Of a DNA stretch of 64,000 bases, positions 1-8,520 are shown one piece after another. The position numbers were made by a program, and so were the translations under genes. The DNA comes from Flavobacterium sp. 90 (GTDB lineage: Bacteria > Bacteroidota > Bacteroidia > Flavobacteriales > Flavobacteriaceae). The DNA lies in assembly GCF_004339525.1 (NCBI RefSeq), contig NZ_SMGE01000001.1, positions 2,418,001 to 2,482,000 on the forward strand, given 5' to 3'. A model generated the notes under the pieces. It was not told the origin of the DNA, ran no database searches, and was given only the letters and a program-made list of their open reading frames with translations. Positions within the stretch are counted from its first letter, which is position 1. Every line of letters begins with the position of its first letter.

Positions 1-710
1 ATAACATCTGCAGGATTACTTGCGTTTGCGGCAGCGCGATAACCAATAATGGAAGTTGCGATCAAAGTCAAACCAGAAGCGTGTAAACACATAAACATAA
101 TTTGTGCGTCGCTGGCTTTGTCTTTATCGGGGTTTATTTCTTGTAAACTTTCCATTGCTTTAAGACCGAATGGCGTTGCAGCAGAATCTAATCCCAAGAA
201 ATTAGCGGCAAAGTTTAACGTCATATACGATATCGAAGGATGGTTTTTTGGAATACTTGGAAATACCTTCACAAAAACCGGACTTAAGGCTTTGGCTAAT
301 TTTCCGGATACTCCAGAAATGATTAAAAGTTCCATTAATCCGCAGAAAAAAGCAAGATAGGCGATAAGTGGCAGAATCAAATCAAGCAAAGTAGTTTTGC
401 AAGTTGGCAATAAACCATCTGATTTTTGAACGCCGCTGTAAATTTTTACGGTTTTGTTTTTATAAACATAAGTCGTGTCGGCATTAAGCGTATCACGATT
501 GATAATCATCGTTTGATCCGGCGCTTTTTTGATACTGTCTTTGATGAAAGCAGGAAGTTGCTCCGCATATTTTTCAGAAACAAGAATAGGATCATCCTTT
601 TTTCCATTCAAAACATAATCAATAGTATAAGTGTTGGCTGTGAATAAGCTGATTATAATAAAGATAATCGACGAAATAAAAATAGTTAACCAAAATCTAC
701 TTAATACCAT
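1..710 (-). CDS. Nucleoside recognition (SpmA-like Gate) membrane protein, C-terminus cut by window edge
   Basis: The frame opens with ATG at 708-710 and stays open through the window edge, giving about 236 residues of N-terminal part. An N-terminal membrane segment (residues 4-24) is followed by a polar extracytoplasmic loop and a hydrophobic segment beginning at LLDLILPLIAYLAFFCGLME. The motif NFAANFLGLDSAATPFGLKA is the hallmark of the Gate / nucleoside-recognition family (spore maturation protein A type). In Bacteroidota this protein is usually about twice this length with an SpmB-like second half, which would lie outside the window. Transport substrate is not known. No neighbour shares an obvious operon with it. 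Confidence 0.85.
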   Translation of the reverse strand, partial: MVLSRFWLTIFISSIIFIIISLFTANTYTIDYVLNGKKDDPILVSEKYAEQLPAFIKDSIKKAPDQTMIINRDTLNADTTYVYKNKTVKIYSGVQKSDGLLPTCKTTLLDLILPLIAYLAFFCGLMELLIISGVSGKLAKALSPVFVKVFPSIPKNHPSISYMTLNFAANFLGLDSAATPFGLKAMESLQEINPDKDKASDAQIMFMCLHASGLTLIATSIIGYRAAANASNPADV

Positions 711-788
711 AATGTTAATTTTTTTGTAAATGTAATAAATCAATTGCAATGACAATTACAAAAGTCAATTTCGTGATTTAAGACAAAA

Positions 789-1208
789 TTAATTTATTTT
801 GAATTTGTTTTTTGCATAGATGATATAAAACAAAAGAGCTATTTGTTGAAAAATGATTACATAATATCCAAAGCCTAAATCATCATGTAAATTGTAAAAA
901 GAGATAGACATTATTAGCAATGTTACAATAACAAGAAGAATAGAGGTGGTAATTTTATTCAATAAAAATAGAATTGAAGAAAAAATGAGTGAAAAACATA
1001 CTAGGAGAATAAGTAAAGTTTCGATTAAATTGTTTAAACGAGGTAATGTACTGAAAAAATCAGGAATGAATCTTATGAGGCTATCGTAATAATAGTCTCT
1101 CGACCTGAAGTTTTCTCCACAAGCAGTAATAACAACTTTATTATATGGAAGAAATAACGAAACAAATCCGAGTAATGAAAAAGTAAAAGAAATAATTTTT
1201 TTATGCAT
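789..1208 (-). CDS. Small four-helix membrane protein, unknown function
   Basis: This 139-residue protein has four predicted membrane segments, near residues 5-25, 62-83, 87-105 and 113-133. A short loop (ITACGENFRSRDYYYDS) containing one Cys separates the first two. I recognise no family. It lies 36 bases beyond the AlkZ-like gene on the same strand, so co-transcription is possible. Start ATG at 1206-1208. It is probably real because hydrophobicity is well organised and nothing better occupies the region. Confidence 0.6.
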   Translation of the reverse strand: MHKKIISFTFSLLGFVSLFLPYNKVVITACGENFRSRDYYYDSLIRFIPDFFSTLPRLNNLIETLLILLVCFSLIFSSILFLLNKITTSILLVIVTLLIMSISFYNLHDDLGFGYYVIIFQQIALLFYIIYAKNKFKIN

Positions 1209-1244
1209 TTAATAGCTTTTGATTTTTTAAAATTATTAAAAATC

Positions 1245-2318
1245 TCATTCGATCACAATTTTTGTTCCCAGATAGTTTTCAAAAGCTTTAAGTTCTTCAA
1301 ACAGAATTGTTTTTTTATGACTTTCGATTTCATGAAAAAATTGCGTTTCTATTTTGGCGTGATCTTTTTTAAGGGTTCTTTTCCAGGTTCCAATGACTTT
1401 TCCGTTTTCGAGAATAATTGGTTTAAAGATTCCATTATTCGTAAAAGCTTTAGATTGATGTTCTGATAAAATAGACGCTTCACGAGTTTTATACGAAATC
1501 AAAATCTCATCAAAAGCAGGAAGAAAATGAACGCTTTCGCGGAAGTTAGATTCCACAGAAATATCATTTCCAAACCAATATGTTTGGTCATCAATCTCAA
1601 TAGAATTCAATTGCAACTCTATTGCATTAATGGTCGGTTTGCAGGTAGTTGGCGGAAAACCAGACCACCACGAAAAGTCAAGTAACGTTGCGGGACCATG
1701 ACTTGTGAAATATCGAAGCGCTAATTTTGCCAAAGCCTCTTCTTTTGTAAGTTTGTTTTTTGGCTTAACAACTCTTTCTTCAAGTAGAGAATAAGTGATT
1801 TGCTTGCCTTTCATTTTTCCATTACAAACCAAACCATCCAATTCAGCATTCATCATAATAGCGGCACTTAAAAAATCTTCGTTAGAAGTTTTTTTGATAT
1901 TAAGTTCCTGCATGATCTCGTCGCGTGTCAAATAATTATTTCCACTTAACATTTTTTCGATTTGGGAATTAACCTGATCTAGTTTTTTGTCATCATAACC
2001 ATATTTTTTGGCAGCAGAAGTTGTAAATCGTTTGACTTGTGGCGCCGAAAGATCCAACATCCAATAAATATCATGAGACGCAACAAAATGCCAGGTTGGT
2101 CTTAGAATATGAGTTCGAATTATTTCAGCTGAATTTATGGCTTCTTCAATCGCTTTTTCAGAAGAATCACAACGAGAACCAATCGCCCATTTTGCCATCG
2201 CATAATCCTGTGCCTGCATTGCGCCTAAATGCTTTACAATTTCCTGCGGCGAACATGTAGTCGTTTTATAAAGCTTTTGCGAAGCAAGGCGATAATGTGA
2301 TATTTCCGAATGTGTCAT
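1245..2318 (-). CDS. Winged-helix DNA-binding protein, AlkZ-like DNA glycosylase family (HTH_42)
   Basis: The 357-residue protein has the winged-helix architecture of the AlkZ/YcaQ family, which excises alkylated bases or unhooks interstrand crosslinks. The family Q-x-Q catalytic motif is visible as MQAQDYAMAKWAIGSR (Gln35, Gln37). The family block RTHILRPTWHFV follows at 68-79, and a C-terminal strand block (FLPAFDEILISYKTR) is present. Characterised AlkZ carries QxQ while E. coli YcaQ carries QxD, so this copy is of the AlkZ-like type. The neighbouring exonuclease and Ogt genes on the same strand fit a DNA-maintenance role. Activity on a given lesion cannot be read from the sequence. Confidence 0.85.
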   Translation of the reverse strand: MTHSEISHYRLASQKLYKTTTCSPQEIVKHLGAMQAQDYAMAKWAIGSRCDSSEKAIEEAINSAEIIRTHILRPTWHFVASHDIYWMLDLSAPQVKRFTTSAAKKYGYDDKKLDQVNSQIEKMLSGNNYLTRDEIMQELNIKKTSNEDFLSAAIMMNAELDGLVCNGKMKGKQITYSLLEERVVKPKNKLTKEEALAKLALRYFTSHGPATLLDFSWWSGFPPTTCKPTINAIELQLNSIEIDDQTYWFGNDISVESNFRESVHFLPAFDEILISYKTREASILSEHQSKAFTNNGIFKPIILENGKVIGTWKRTLKKDHAKIETQFFHEIESHKKTILFEELKAFENYLGTKIVIE

Positions 2319-2407
2319 TTCTAAAAAATTAAACCAGATAAGTTATATAAGTTCATTTAATAAACTTTGCACCTATGAACCTTTGCCTCTTTGCACCTTA
2401 AAAAAAA

Positions 2408-3121
2408 CTATACATGAATAATTTCATCATCAATTAATAATTCTTCTCGGCGTAAGCGAAGGAAAACTTGCGCTACGGCAATCGTATCTTTTTCGCAATA
2501 CGTTATAATTCGGTCGATGTCTTTTTCTACGTAATACACATGTCCAACCTGACTTCCGTCAATATCGCCTTTTGGCGATGGAACGCCTAGAATCTTAGTC
2601 AATAGTTTTAAAGAGGTGAAATGTTTATAGTCGCCAAATTTCCATAATTCTAAAGTGTCTAAGTGAGCAATTTCCCAAGGTTTCTTGCCGAATAGATTCA
2701 GTTTGTCAGGAATCGCAATTTGGTTGATGATCATTCTTCGGGCAATAAACGGAATATCAAATTCCTTTGCATTATGTCCGCATAAAAGATGTTGTGGCTG
2801 ATTAAAATGATTGTTTAGCAGATTATTGAAGTCCTTTAATATCTTCTTTTCATCGCCAAAAAACGATGTCACTCTAAAATTTCTGACATCACCTTTAATC
2901 GTGAAATATCCAACCGAAATACAGATAATCTTCCCAAACTCGGCCCAGATTCCGGCGCGATCATAAAATTCTTCAGGAGTAAAATCATCTTTTCTTTGAT
3001 ATTGCGTTTTATGATCCCATAAAGATTGCATTTCGGCGTCAAGCGAATTGAAGTTCTCTTCTTCCGGAACGGTTTCTATATCGAGAAATAATATGTTGTT
3101 GAGGTTTATTTTTTCTATCAT
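2408..3121 (-). CDS. Predicted 3'-5' exonuclease, PolB-like DEDDy fold (PF10108 type)
   Basis: This RNase H-fold exonuclease has exo motif I LFLDIETVPEE (Asp14 and Glu16 from the chosen start), a motif II region around CGHNAKEFDIPFIARRM and a DEDDy-type motif III YCEKDTIAVAQ. The block SLKLLTKILGVPSPKGDIDG is typical of the PolB-like exonuclease subfamily. A GTG four codons upstream (3131-3133) would extend it, but that GTG lies inside a GCCACGAATTTC repeat arm, so I prefer the ATG at 3119-3121 (237 residues). It likely trims DNA or RNA 3' ends; substrate unknown. Confidence 0.85.
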   Translation of the reverse strand: MIEKINLNNILFLDIETVPEEENFNSLDAEMQSLWDHKTQYQRKDDFTPEEFYDRAGIWAEFGKIICISVGYFTIKGDVRNFRVTSFFGDEKKILKDFNNLLNNHFNQPQHLLCGHNAKEFDIPFIARRMIINQIAIPDKLNLFGKKPWEIAHLDTLELWKFGDYKHFTSLKLLTKILGVPSPKGDIDGSQVGHVYYVEKDIDRIITYCEKDTIAVAQVFLRLRREELLIDDEIIHV

Positions 3122-3128
3122 GTTTTTT

Positions 3129-3150
3129 GCCACGAATTTCGCTAATGTTC
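3129..3150. repeat. Single arm of the GCCACGAATTTC palindromic repeat
   Basis: A GCCACGAATTTCGC arm at 3129-3142 lies directly upstream of the exonuclease start and matches the arms at 3233-3319 and 61251-61352. No matching second arm is evident close by, so it looks like a solo or degraded copy. Confidence 0.6.
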
Positions 3151-3232
3151 ACTAATTCTTTGTGTAGATAAATGTACACAAAATTGATTTTAAAATAAGA
3201 AATAACTTATGATTTAAAAACAATGATTTTTT

Positions 3233-3319
3233 GCCACGAATTTCACGAATTATCACAAATTAAAATTAGCTAGCAAACTAATAAACTAGAAATTAGTGTT
3301 AATTCGTGAAATTCGTGGC
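3233..3319. repeat. Palindromic intergenic repeat, GCCACGAATTTC family
   Basis: The left arm (3233-3261) begins GCCACGAATTTCACGAATT and the right arm (3291-3319) is its reverse complement with two mismatches over 29 bases. About 29 bases of AT-rich sequence form the loop. It lies between ogt and the exonuclease gene. Related copies are at 61251-61352, with solo arms at 3129, 21235 and 44234. Confidence 0.85.
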
Positions 3320-3327
3320 TAACTTTT

Positions 3328-3801
3328 TTAGAATAAACTTTGTTGTGTAGTTGGGTTTTCATGTTCGAGTAACCATTTTTTACGTGACAAACCTCCAGCA
3401 TAACCGGTTAAAGAACCATTTGTTCCAATAACGCGATGACAAGGCACGACAATCCATAACGGATTTTTACCATTTGCAGATGCTACGGCGCGAATCGCTT
3501 TTACATCGCCCAGTTTTTTAGTCTGATCCATGTAACTTATCGTTTTTCCATATGGAATTTCCAAAAGTGATTTCCATACTTTTTGCTGAAAATCAGTTCC
3601 TTTTGGGTTTAGTTTGAAATCGAAATCAAGTCTTTTTTTATCAAAGTATTCCTGAAGTTGAAGAACAGCATCTTTTAATTCATTGGGAATCTCTGTAGAA
3701 ATTTCTCCTTCATCTAAAACAGAAATCTCCGAAACGCCATTTTCGTCTCCAATAATTCGCGCAATTCCTATAGGAGTCTGAATATGAACTGTATGATTCA
3801 T
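3328..3801 (-). CDS. ogt: Methylated-DNA--protein-cysteine S-methyltransferase
   Basis: The 157-residue protein transfers methyl groups from O6-alkylguanine in DNA to its own cysteine in a suicide reaction. The active site PCHRV is at 120-124 with acceptor Cys121. Helix-turn-helix features DFQQKVWKSLLEIPYGKTIS and the 'arginine finger' segment KAIRAVASANGKNP (Arg104) are intact. Length fits the short Ogt class without an Ada domain. It lies next to an AlkZ-like glycosylase and an exonuclease, which suggests a DNA-alkylation repair neighbourhood, although palindromic repeats separate the genes. Confidence 0.95.
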   Translation of the reverse strand: MNHTVHIQTPIGIARIIGDENGVSEISVLDEGEISTEIPNELKDAVLQLQEYFDKKRLDFDFKLNPKGTDFQQKVWKSLLEIPYGKTISYMDQTKKLGDVKAIRAVASANGKNPLWIVVPCHRVIGTNGSLTGYAGGLSRKKWLLEHENPTTQQSLF

Positions 3802-3842
3802 CTTAAATAGTGTATTTAATTGTTCTAATTGCAGTGTGAATT

Positions 3843-5738
3843 CTACCAGCCACCGCCACCGCCGCCTCCACCTCCGCCACCGGAGCTTCCACCACCTGAA
3901 CTTCCGCTGCTGGAAGAACTTGAGGCTGAAGAGGAATTATAAGTATTATAAAAATGAACTACAATTTGATTGGAAAATCCAACAGAACCATCGCTGGTTT
4001 TGATCCAGTTACTGGTGTAATTTAGATTTTTTAAGGCTTTTTCAAATTTTAAATTCCATTCTTCTTCGATTTCCAATGCAAATGCGTAGGGTAAATTTTC
4101 TTCGTATGTTCTTATTATATTTGAGTTTTGATCTAAAACATAATTTAATAATTGCTGTTTTAATCTCTCAGTTTGGTTTTTTGTTGCAAGTCCCAGTTTA
4201 GTATAAGAACCAATCAAGCTCAGATATATTGCAAAGCCGGTAAGGAGTAAAAATATAACGAATGCATTTAGAGCCGAATAGTTTTTATCGATGTTAACGG
4301 CAAAAAAAGAAGCATAGGTAAAAACGCCAGTAAAAATGGAAATAATAATGCAAGGAAAAGCTAATGCAGCTTGTTTACTTCTAATTGACTTGATGGCTAT
4401 AGTGATTAATAGCACGGTAAGTATCATCATAGAAAAACCAAAAATCACAAATAGCAATGCTGTGCCTACCGTTAAGTAGCTATATCCGGCAATTGTTGCA
4501 ATTGTAAGTAGCACGCCAATAAAAATTTGTTTTAGATTGAAAGAAAAATAATCTTTTAAGTTGTACTGACTTTTAAGTGATTTTTCAAGCGCTTTTTCTG
4601 CCTCGCCAAAAACAATGTATGACTCAGAATTGATTGCAAAAGTGTTGCTTTCTTTGAATAAAGTCTCTAAAACGGCATTTTCTTCCTGAGATAAATTGGT
4701 TGTTTTTGTCCCTTTTACCAGATAATATTCGAATCCGTCTTTCGAGGTTTGCAAACCGTTTCCGGTAATTTCGATTGCGCCTTTAATCGAAAGACTAATT
4801 ATCGTAACCAAAAGTGTTTGAGAATTAGAATATCTTTCTTTTAAGTATCGAAGTGAAGTTGCTGAAAAATGTCCTTTTAAATCTATAGATTCATTGCTTT
4901 CATAGGAAGGTAAGGGATCTTTGCCATAGATTTTCCATGAAAAATAGAAAAATAGGAAACAAAGTGAAACGGGCAGAAAGGCTAAAAATAATTTACTTGC
5001 TGAGAGAAATTCCTCCAATTTATAATGTGGCGAAAAGAACGGTTGATGAACAATTCCTTTTGGAAATCCAACTGCGACAGTAAAACCTTCTTTTTGTTTT
5101 AAATTTTTGGAGGTAAAATAAACCGAATTTCCACCGATTTTTGAATTGCAATCACTTTCTTTTGATCCTAAAACTCCGGTATAACAATGCGTTTGAATTA
5201 CTGATGCTCCGTTAGGTAAAATTACTTTTGCCGAAACATTTTCGATTTCAAATTGCCAATAGTTTCCGGTAACATTCCAATAAACCTCGTCGAAATTGTC
5301 GTATGGCAATATTTGCGCTTCGACTTCGTAAGTTATTTTATAAGTATAAGTTCCTTCACTTAAAGAAATATGTTTATCGCCAACATAAATCGTGAAATTC
5401 TCACTATCGATATCTGTGTGATAAGGTTCTTTGATCCAGTCTTTGGTAACATTCAAAATGGTATAAAAATTATTTTTACGCGCCTTAGGTGAATAATTTT
5501 TCATGGGAAGTTCACGAAAAATACCGTGATCTATTTCTTGTTCTGCGGCATAAACGGTAATGGTTTCGGTAACAACAATGTTTCCATTTTCCTTTACTAG
5601 AATATCAGAGTGAAATTGTTTTATTCTTTCAATACGTTCATGTTCTTCTGTTACCGTAGAATCTGTTTGGCTAAAACATTGCGATAATGAAAGTAATAAA
5701 ATGCTGAAAGTGAATATAAACCTGAAATGTCTTACCAT
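3843..5738 (-). CDS. DUF2207 membrane protein with Gly/Ser-rich tail
   Basis: The 631-residue protein starts with a signal peptide (hydrophobic residues 8-22, then QCFSQ). An extracytoplasmic beta-rich domain with the family block GIFRELPMKNYSP follows (about 30-230). A membrane helix precedes KIYGKDPLPSYE, typical of DUF2207. Four more membrane segments lie between about 405 and 515, then a cytoplasmic domain ends at a low-complexity tail of Ser runs and a long poly-Gly stretch closed by Trp. DUF2207 proteins often end in Gly-rich tails. Molecular function is unknown. The gene appears monocistronic. Confidence 0.85.
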   Translation of the reverse strand: MVRHFRFIFTFSILLLSLSQCFSQTDSTVTEEHERIERIKQFHSDILVKENGNIVVTETITVYAAEQEIDHGIFRELPMKNYSPKARKNNFYTILNVTKDWIKEPYHTDIDSENFTIYVGDKHISLSEGTYTYKITYEVEAQILPYDNFDEVYWNVTGNYWQFEIENVSAKVILPNGASVIQTHCYTGVLGSKESDCNSKIGGNSVYFTSKNLKQKEGFTVAVGFPKGIVHQPFFSPHYKLEEFLSASKLFLAFLPVSLCFLFFYFSWKIYGKDPLPSYESNESIDLKGHFSATSLRYLKERYSNSQTLLVTIISLSIKGAIEITGNGLQTSKDGFEYYLVKGTKTTNLSQEENAVLETLFKESNTFAINSESYIVFGEAEKALEKSLKSQYNLKDYFSFNLKQIFIGVLLTIATIAGYSYLTVGTALLFVIFGFSMMILTVLLITIAIKSIRSKQAALAFPCIIISIFTGVFTYASFFAVNIDKNYSALNAFVIFLLLTGFAIYLSLIGSYTKLGLATKNQTERLKQQLLNYVLDQNSNIIRTYEENLPYAFALEIEEEWNLKFEKALKNLNYTSNWIKTSDGSVGFSNQIVVHFYNTYNSSSASSSSSSGSSGGGSSGGGGGGGGGGGW

Positions 5739-5822
5739 GAAAAGAATTATTTTGCGAAGTGAAAATAAGAATTTTGTTTTTAAACGATGTAAGTTATATA
5801 AGGAAATATAAAACTGGGTGTT

Positions 5823-5971
5823 TTTTTACCGCAAAGTACGCTAAGGTTTAATTTTTCTTTACGCATAGAAAATACAAAGTTCGCAAAGCTTTATATTGAT
5901 CTAGCTTTGCGAACTTTGTGTTTTTTAAGCATACTATTAGATAAGAATCTTAGCGCACTTTGCGGTAAAAA
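5823..5971. repeat. Nested palindromic repeat, ACCGCAAAGTACGC family
   Basis: The outer arms are TTACCGCAAAGTACGCTAAG (about 5827-5846) and CTTAGCGCACTTTGCGGTAA (about 5949-5968). Inside them a second inverted pair lies at about 5875-5920 (ACAAAGTTCGCAAAGCT and its complement). The element fills most of the 306-base gap between the DUF2207 gene and the epimerase gene. A related copy is at 37251-37371. Confidence 0.8.
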
Positions 5972-6044
5972 CACACACAGCATTATTTTTAATTCCAATG
6001 TTTTACCAATCCAACTAAAATGAACTTATATAACTTAATATGGT

Positions 6045-6860
6045 TCAATAATCCTCCAGTTTAAATTTATAGTTTAATAGGTTTTCTATTTTCTCACTTG
6101 AAATAGTCTTTTTGATATTCGATTTTTCAACGCTGAATTTGGGTGAAATTAAATTATGCTCAATTGCTTTTTTTGTGTAGTATTCTGAACGAGTTGGATG
6201 AAAAGGTGCAACGGCATTAAAAACTTCATTCCATTTTGATTGGCTGATTATTTCGGCAATGATTCTGATGCAATCATTTTGATGAATTAAATTGATTGGT
6301 GCGTCTGGATTTTCAAGATTTTCCTTTCCTGCAAGATGTTTTACAGGATGACGATCTTCGCCAATTAATCCGCCGAAGCGTAAAATTGTGGTTTCGAAAT
6401 TCTGATTTTTTTGTAAAACAGCTTCCGCCAAAAGCAATTGTTTACCGCTTTCGGTTTCTGGATTTGCGATGGTTTCTTCTGTTATAATTCCGTTGTCATT
6501 GCCATAAACCGCAGTTGAACTTACAAAAAGTACTTTTTTTGCAGTTGATTTTTCTATAAACGGAATTAGATTTTCTATTTTTTCTACAAAAACCTTTCGA
6601 GGAGAGTCATTATTATTTCCTCTCAATTTAGGCGGAATATCAATAATTAGGATTTCGCTTTCGGCTAAAAACGAAATGATACTTTCAGAAATACTTTCGT
6701 TTTCAAGCGCGACCAAAAACGGATTTATTCCTTCACCGTCTAAAACAACAAGTTTATTCTCAGAAGTTGTTGATCCATTTACTGAATTTCCTTTTGCGAT
6801 TAGTGTTTTTGCTAAAGGCAGACCAAGCCATCCGCAACCTAATATGCTTATTTGTGTCAT
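6045..6860 (-). CDS. NAD(P)-binding epimerase/dehydratase-like protein (YeeZ type)
   Basis: This 271-residue protein opens with a Rossmann nucleotide loop ISILGCGWLGLPLAKTLIAK (residues 4-23). It carries the extended-SDR blocks VLFVSSTAVYGN and ILRFGGLIGEDRHP. The canonical YxxxK pair is not clear after STAVYG, as in YeeZ-like proteins. The family resembles NAD-dependent epimerases, but substrates are unknown. It is flanked on both sides by repeat-rich gaps, so it is probably transcribed alone. Confidence 0.8.
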   Translation of the reverse strand: MTQISILGCGWLGLPLAKTLIAKGNSVNGSTTSENKLVVLDGEGINPFLVALENESISESIISFLAESEILIIDIPPKLRGNNNDSPRKVFVEKIENLIPFIEKSTAKKVLFVSSTAVYGNDNGIITEETIANPETESGKQLLLAEAVLQKNQNFETTILRFGGLIGEDRHPVKHLAGKENLENPDAPINLIHQNDCIRIIAEIISQSKWNEVFNAVAPFHPTRSEYYTKKAIEHNLISPKFSVEKSNIKKTISSEKIENLLNYKFKLEDY

Positions 6861-6869
6861 TATTTTAAG

Positions 6870-6995
6870 ATTGTAAGGTTCTTAGGAACTGAGGTTCTAA
6901 GGTTTTAATATATTGTGTTTAATTTGAACTGAATGTTTTTGTAAAAAGTTCCGGAGGAACGATTTATATTGTAGAGACGGATTTTAATCCGTTGG
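6870..6995. repeat. Repeat-derived spacer: GGTTCTnAGG and GGATTTTAATCC elements
   Basis: This gap holds copies of the short GGTTCT(T/A)AGG repeat at about 6878-6905 and a small palindrome ACGGATTTTAATCCGT at 6977-6992. The palindrome is preceded by CGATTTATATTGTAGAG, which resembles sequence at 37475-37515 and 39425-39458. I see no gene here. Confidence 0.6.
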
Positions 6996-7037
6996 TTATC
7001 GATGAAGTTTACGAAATTAAATTTCAAGAATTAATGT

Positions 7038-7487
7038 TTACAAATCTAAAAAGAAACAAATTTTCTCTTTTCCTTTTGCGCCAATTCTGTTGTAAAATTT
7101 TATCGCCCTTTCATTAAACTGAGGCGTTCGCCATTGCATATTGACACAGTTTTTCTCTTTAGCAATTTCTTTTAGTTTGTTGATTAAGACTTCGCCAATT
7201 CCAAAGTTTCTGGCACTTTCTTCGAGATACAAACAATCCATATACAGAAAATCACCCGCGCTCCAGGTCGAAAAATCAAAAGTATAAGATACATATCCTA
7301 CAATGTCGTTATCGGTTGCAACTACAAAACAGTTTAATTTTGGATTTTCACCAAACAATGCTTTTTTCAATCCTTCTTCTTTTCCTTCCGGAGAATAATC
7401 GGCTTTTTCATATTCGGCATGTTTTTGACATAAAATGACCAGTTTTGGCAAGTCTGATACTTCGCACTTTCTTATTGAATATTCCAT
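7038..7487 (-). CDS. GNAT family N-acetyltransferase
   Basis: The 149-residue protein has the GNAT acetyl-CoA fold. It begins YSIRKCEVSDLPKLV, has central strands VVATDNDIVGYVSYTFDFS and a beta4 segment FLYMDCLYLEESARNFGIGE carrying an R-x-F-G-I-G pyrophosphate loop near residues 93-98. The end WRTPQFNERAIKFYNRIGA is typical of diamine/spermidine-type acetyltransferases of this size. Its start overlaps the end of the LysR gene by 16 bases, so the two are probably co-transcribed. Substrate unknown. Confidence 0.9.
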   Translation of the reverse strand: MEYSIRKCEVSDLPKLVILCQKHAEYEKADYSPEGKEEGLKKALFGENPKLNCFVVATDNDIVGYVSYTFDFSTWSAGDFLYMDCLYLEESARNFGIGEVLINKLKEIAKEKNCVNMQWRTPQFNERAIKFYNRIGAKGKEKICFFLDL

Positions 7488-8374
7488 TGCAGATTGATTT
7501 CGTTTTGTAAAAAGGTGATAAAATGATGAAAATAGTCCGGATATTGCTCGTTTTCTCTAATCGCGATAAAATGCTTTCTCTTTAAACCGTTCTTTCCAAT
7601 TTTTACGGCTTTTATCGGGTTGTTTTTCAAATGTGGTAATAATGCCCATTTTGCCATAGACATCACGCCCATATCTGCTTTTACCATTTCCAGAGAAGCT
7701 TCTGTCAAAGGAAGCGGCGTAATTTTCTTCGGAGTTACTTTGGCTGGAGCCAAAATAAATTGGTGAATCGTGACTGTTTCCATCGGAAGAGAATGAATCA
7801 GCAAATGCTCGTTGATAAAATCCTCCGCAACAACATATTTTTTATCTGCCCAAGCGTGATTTTCAGAAACTGCCATAACAACTTCATCCTGAAAAAGCTC
7901 AATATACTTGATATTATTGTCCTTGATCTGATCGCTGATAATGGCAATATCGATCGTGTTTTCTAGTAGTTTTTGTATTGGAATGTGAGTGGCTTCGGTT
8001 ACAATTTTCAATTCAACATTTGGATACAAATTATGGAATTGCTTTAAAACCGGCGGAAGCCAGTGATAACTCGAATAACATTCTGTGCTAATTCTGATTT
8101 CGCCGTGTTCGCCATAAACCATTTGTTTGATTTGCGACTCGGTTTGTGAGAGTTTGTCCAGGATTTCGTTGGCAAGATCATAGATTTTCTCGCCAGCTTT
8201 GGTCAAAACCAGCTTTTTGTTTGTTCTCAGGAAAATTGGAGTTCCCAATTGATATTCGGCTTCTTTAAGTTGGTGACTCAACGCCGATTGTGTCAAATAC
8301 AATTTATCAATTGCTTTGGTAATACTTCCTTCTTCGACAATTGCCTTTATTAATTTTAAATGACGGATTTCCAT
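7472..8374 (-). CDS. LysR family transcriptional regulator (MetR-like)
   Basis: An N-terminal winged helix-turn-helix (MEIRHLKLIKAIVEEGSITK onward, with YLTQSALSHQLKEAE as helix-turn-helix) is followed by a periplasmic-binding-type effector domain (about 90-295). I chose ATG at 8372-8374 (300 residues), the usual LysR length; an upstream ATG at 8440 would add 22 atypical residues. The N-terminus resembles MetR. It overlaps the downstream GNAT gene and is divergent from the rhodanese gene across a 146-base gap, so it may regulate that gene or itself. I could not identify a convincing operator. Confidence 0.92.
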   Translation of the reverse strand: MEIRHLKLIKAIVEEGSITKAIDKLYLTQSALSHQLKEAEYQLGTPIFLRTNKKLVLTKAGEKIYDLANEILDKLSQTESQIKQMVYGEHGEIRISTECYSSYHWLPPVLKQFHNLYPNVELKIVTEATHIPIQKLLENTIDIAIISDQIKDNNIKYIELFQDEVVMAVSENHAWADKKYVVAEDFINEHLLIHSLPMETVTIHQFILAPAKVTPKKITPLPLTEASLEMVKADMGVMSMAKWALLPHLKNNPIKAVKIGKNGLKRKHFIAIRENEQYPDYFHHFITFLQNEINLQWNIQ

Positions 8375-8482
8375 TTTTGAGGATTTGTATACAAAGAAAC
8401 GAAATTTTGGAATGGCTTTTCTATGAAAAAAAGTAATCAAAGTGATGAATTCTTTTCGTTTTTATCGAAAGTGTTGCTGAAT

Positions 8483-8490
8483 TACTTTTG
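8483..8490 (+). promoter_or_regulatory. Possible -7 element for the rhodanese gene
   Basis: TACTTTTG matches the Bacteroidota -7 consensus TAnnTTTG, 30 bases before the rhodanese ATG. I do not see a well-spaced TTG -33 element, so this is tentative. Confidence 0.35.
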
Positions 8491-8520
8491 GAAAAACAAA
8501 ATCATTAAAACTATAAAAAA

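Noticed and set aside
1..647. Plus-strand frames at the left edge
   Set aside because: The minus strand carries a continuous nucleoside-recognition protein across the same bases, with clear family motifs.
8375..8520. LysR operator in the divergent gap
   Set aside because: No convincing T-N11-A palindrome or MetR-type TGAA-N5-TTCA site is present, so no operator is called.
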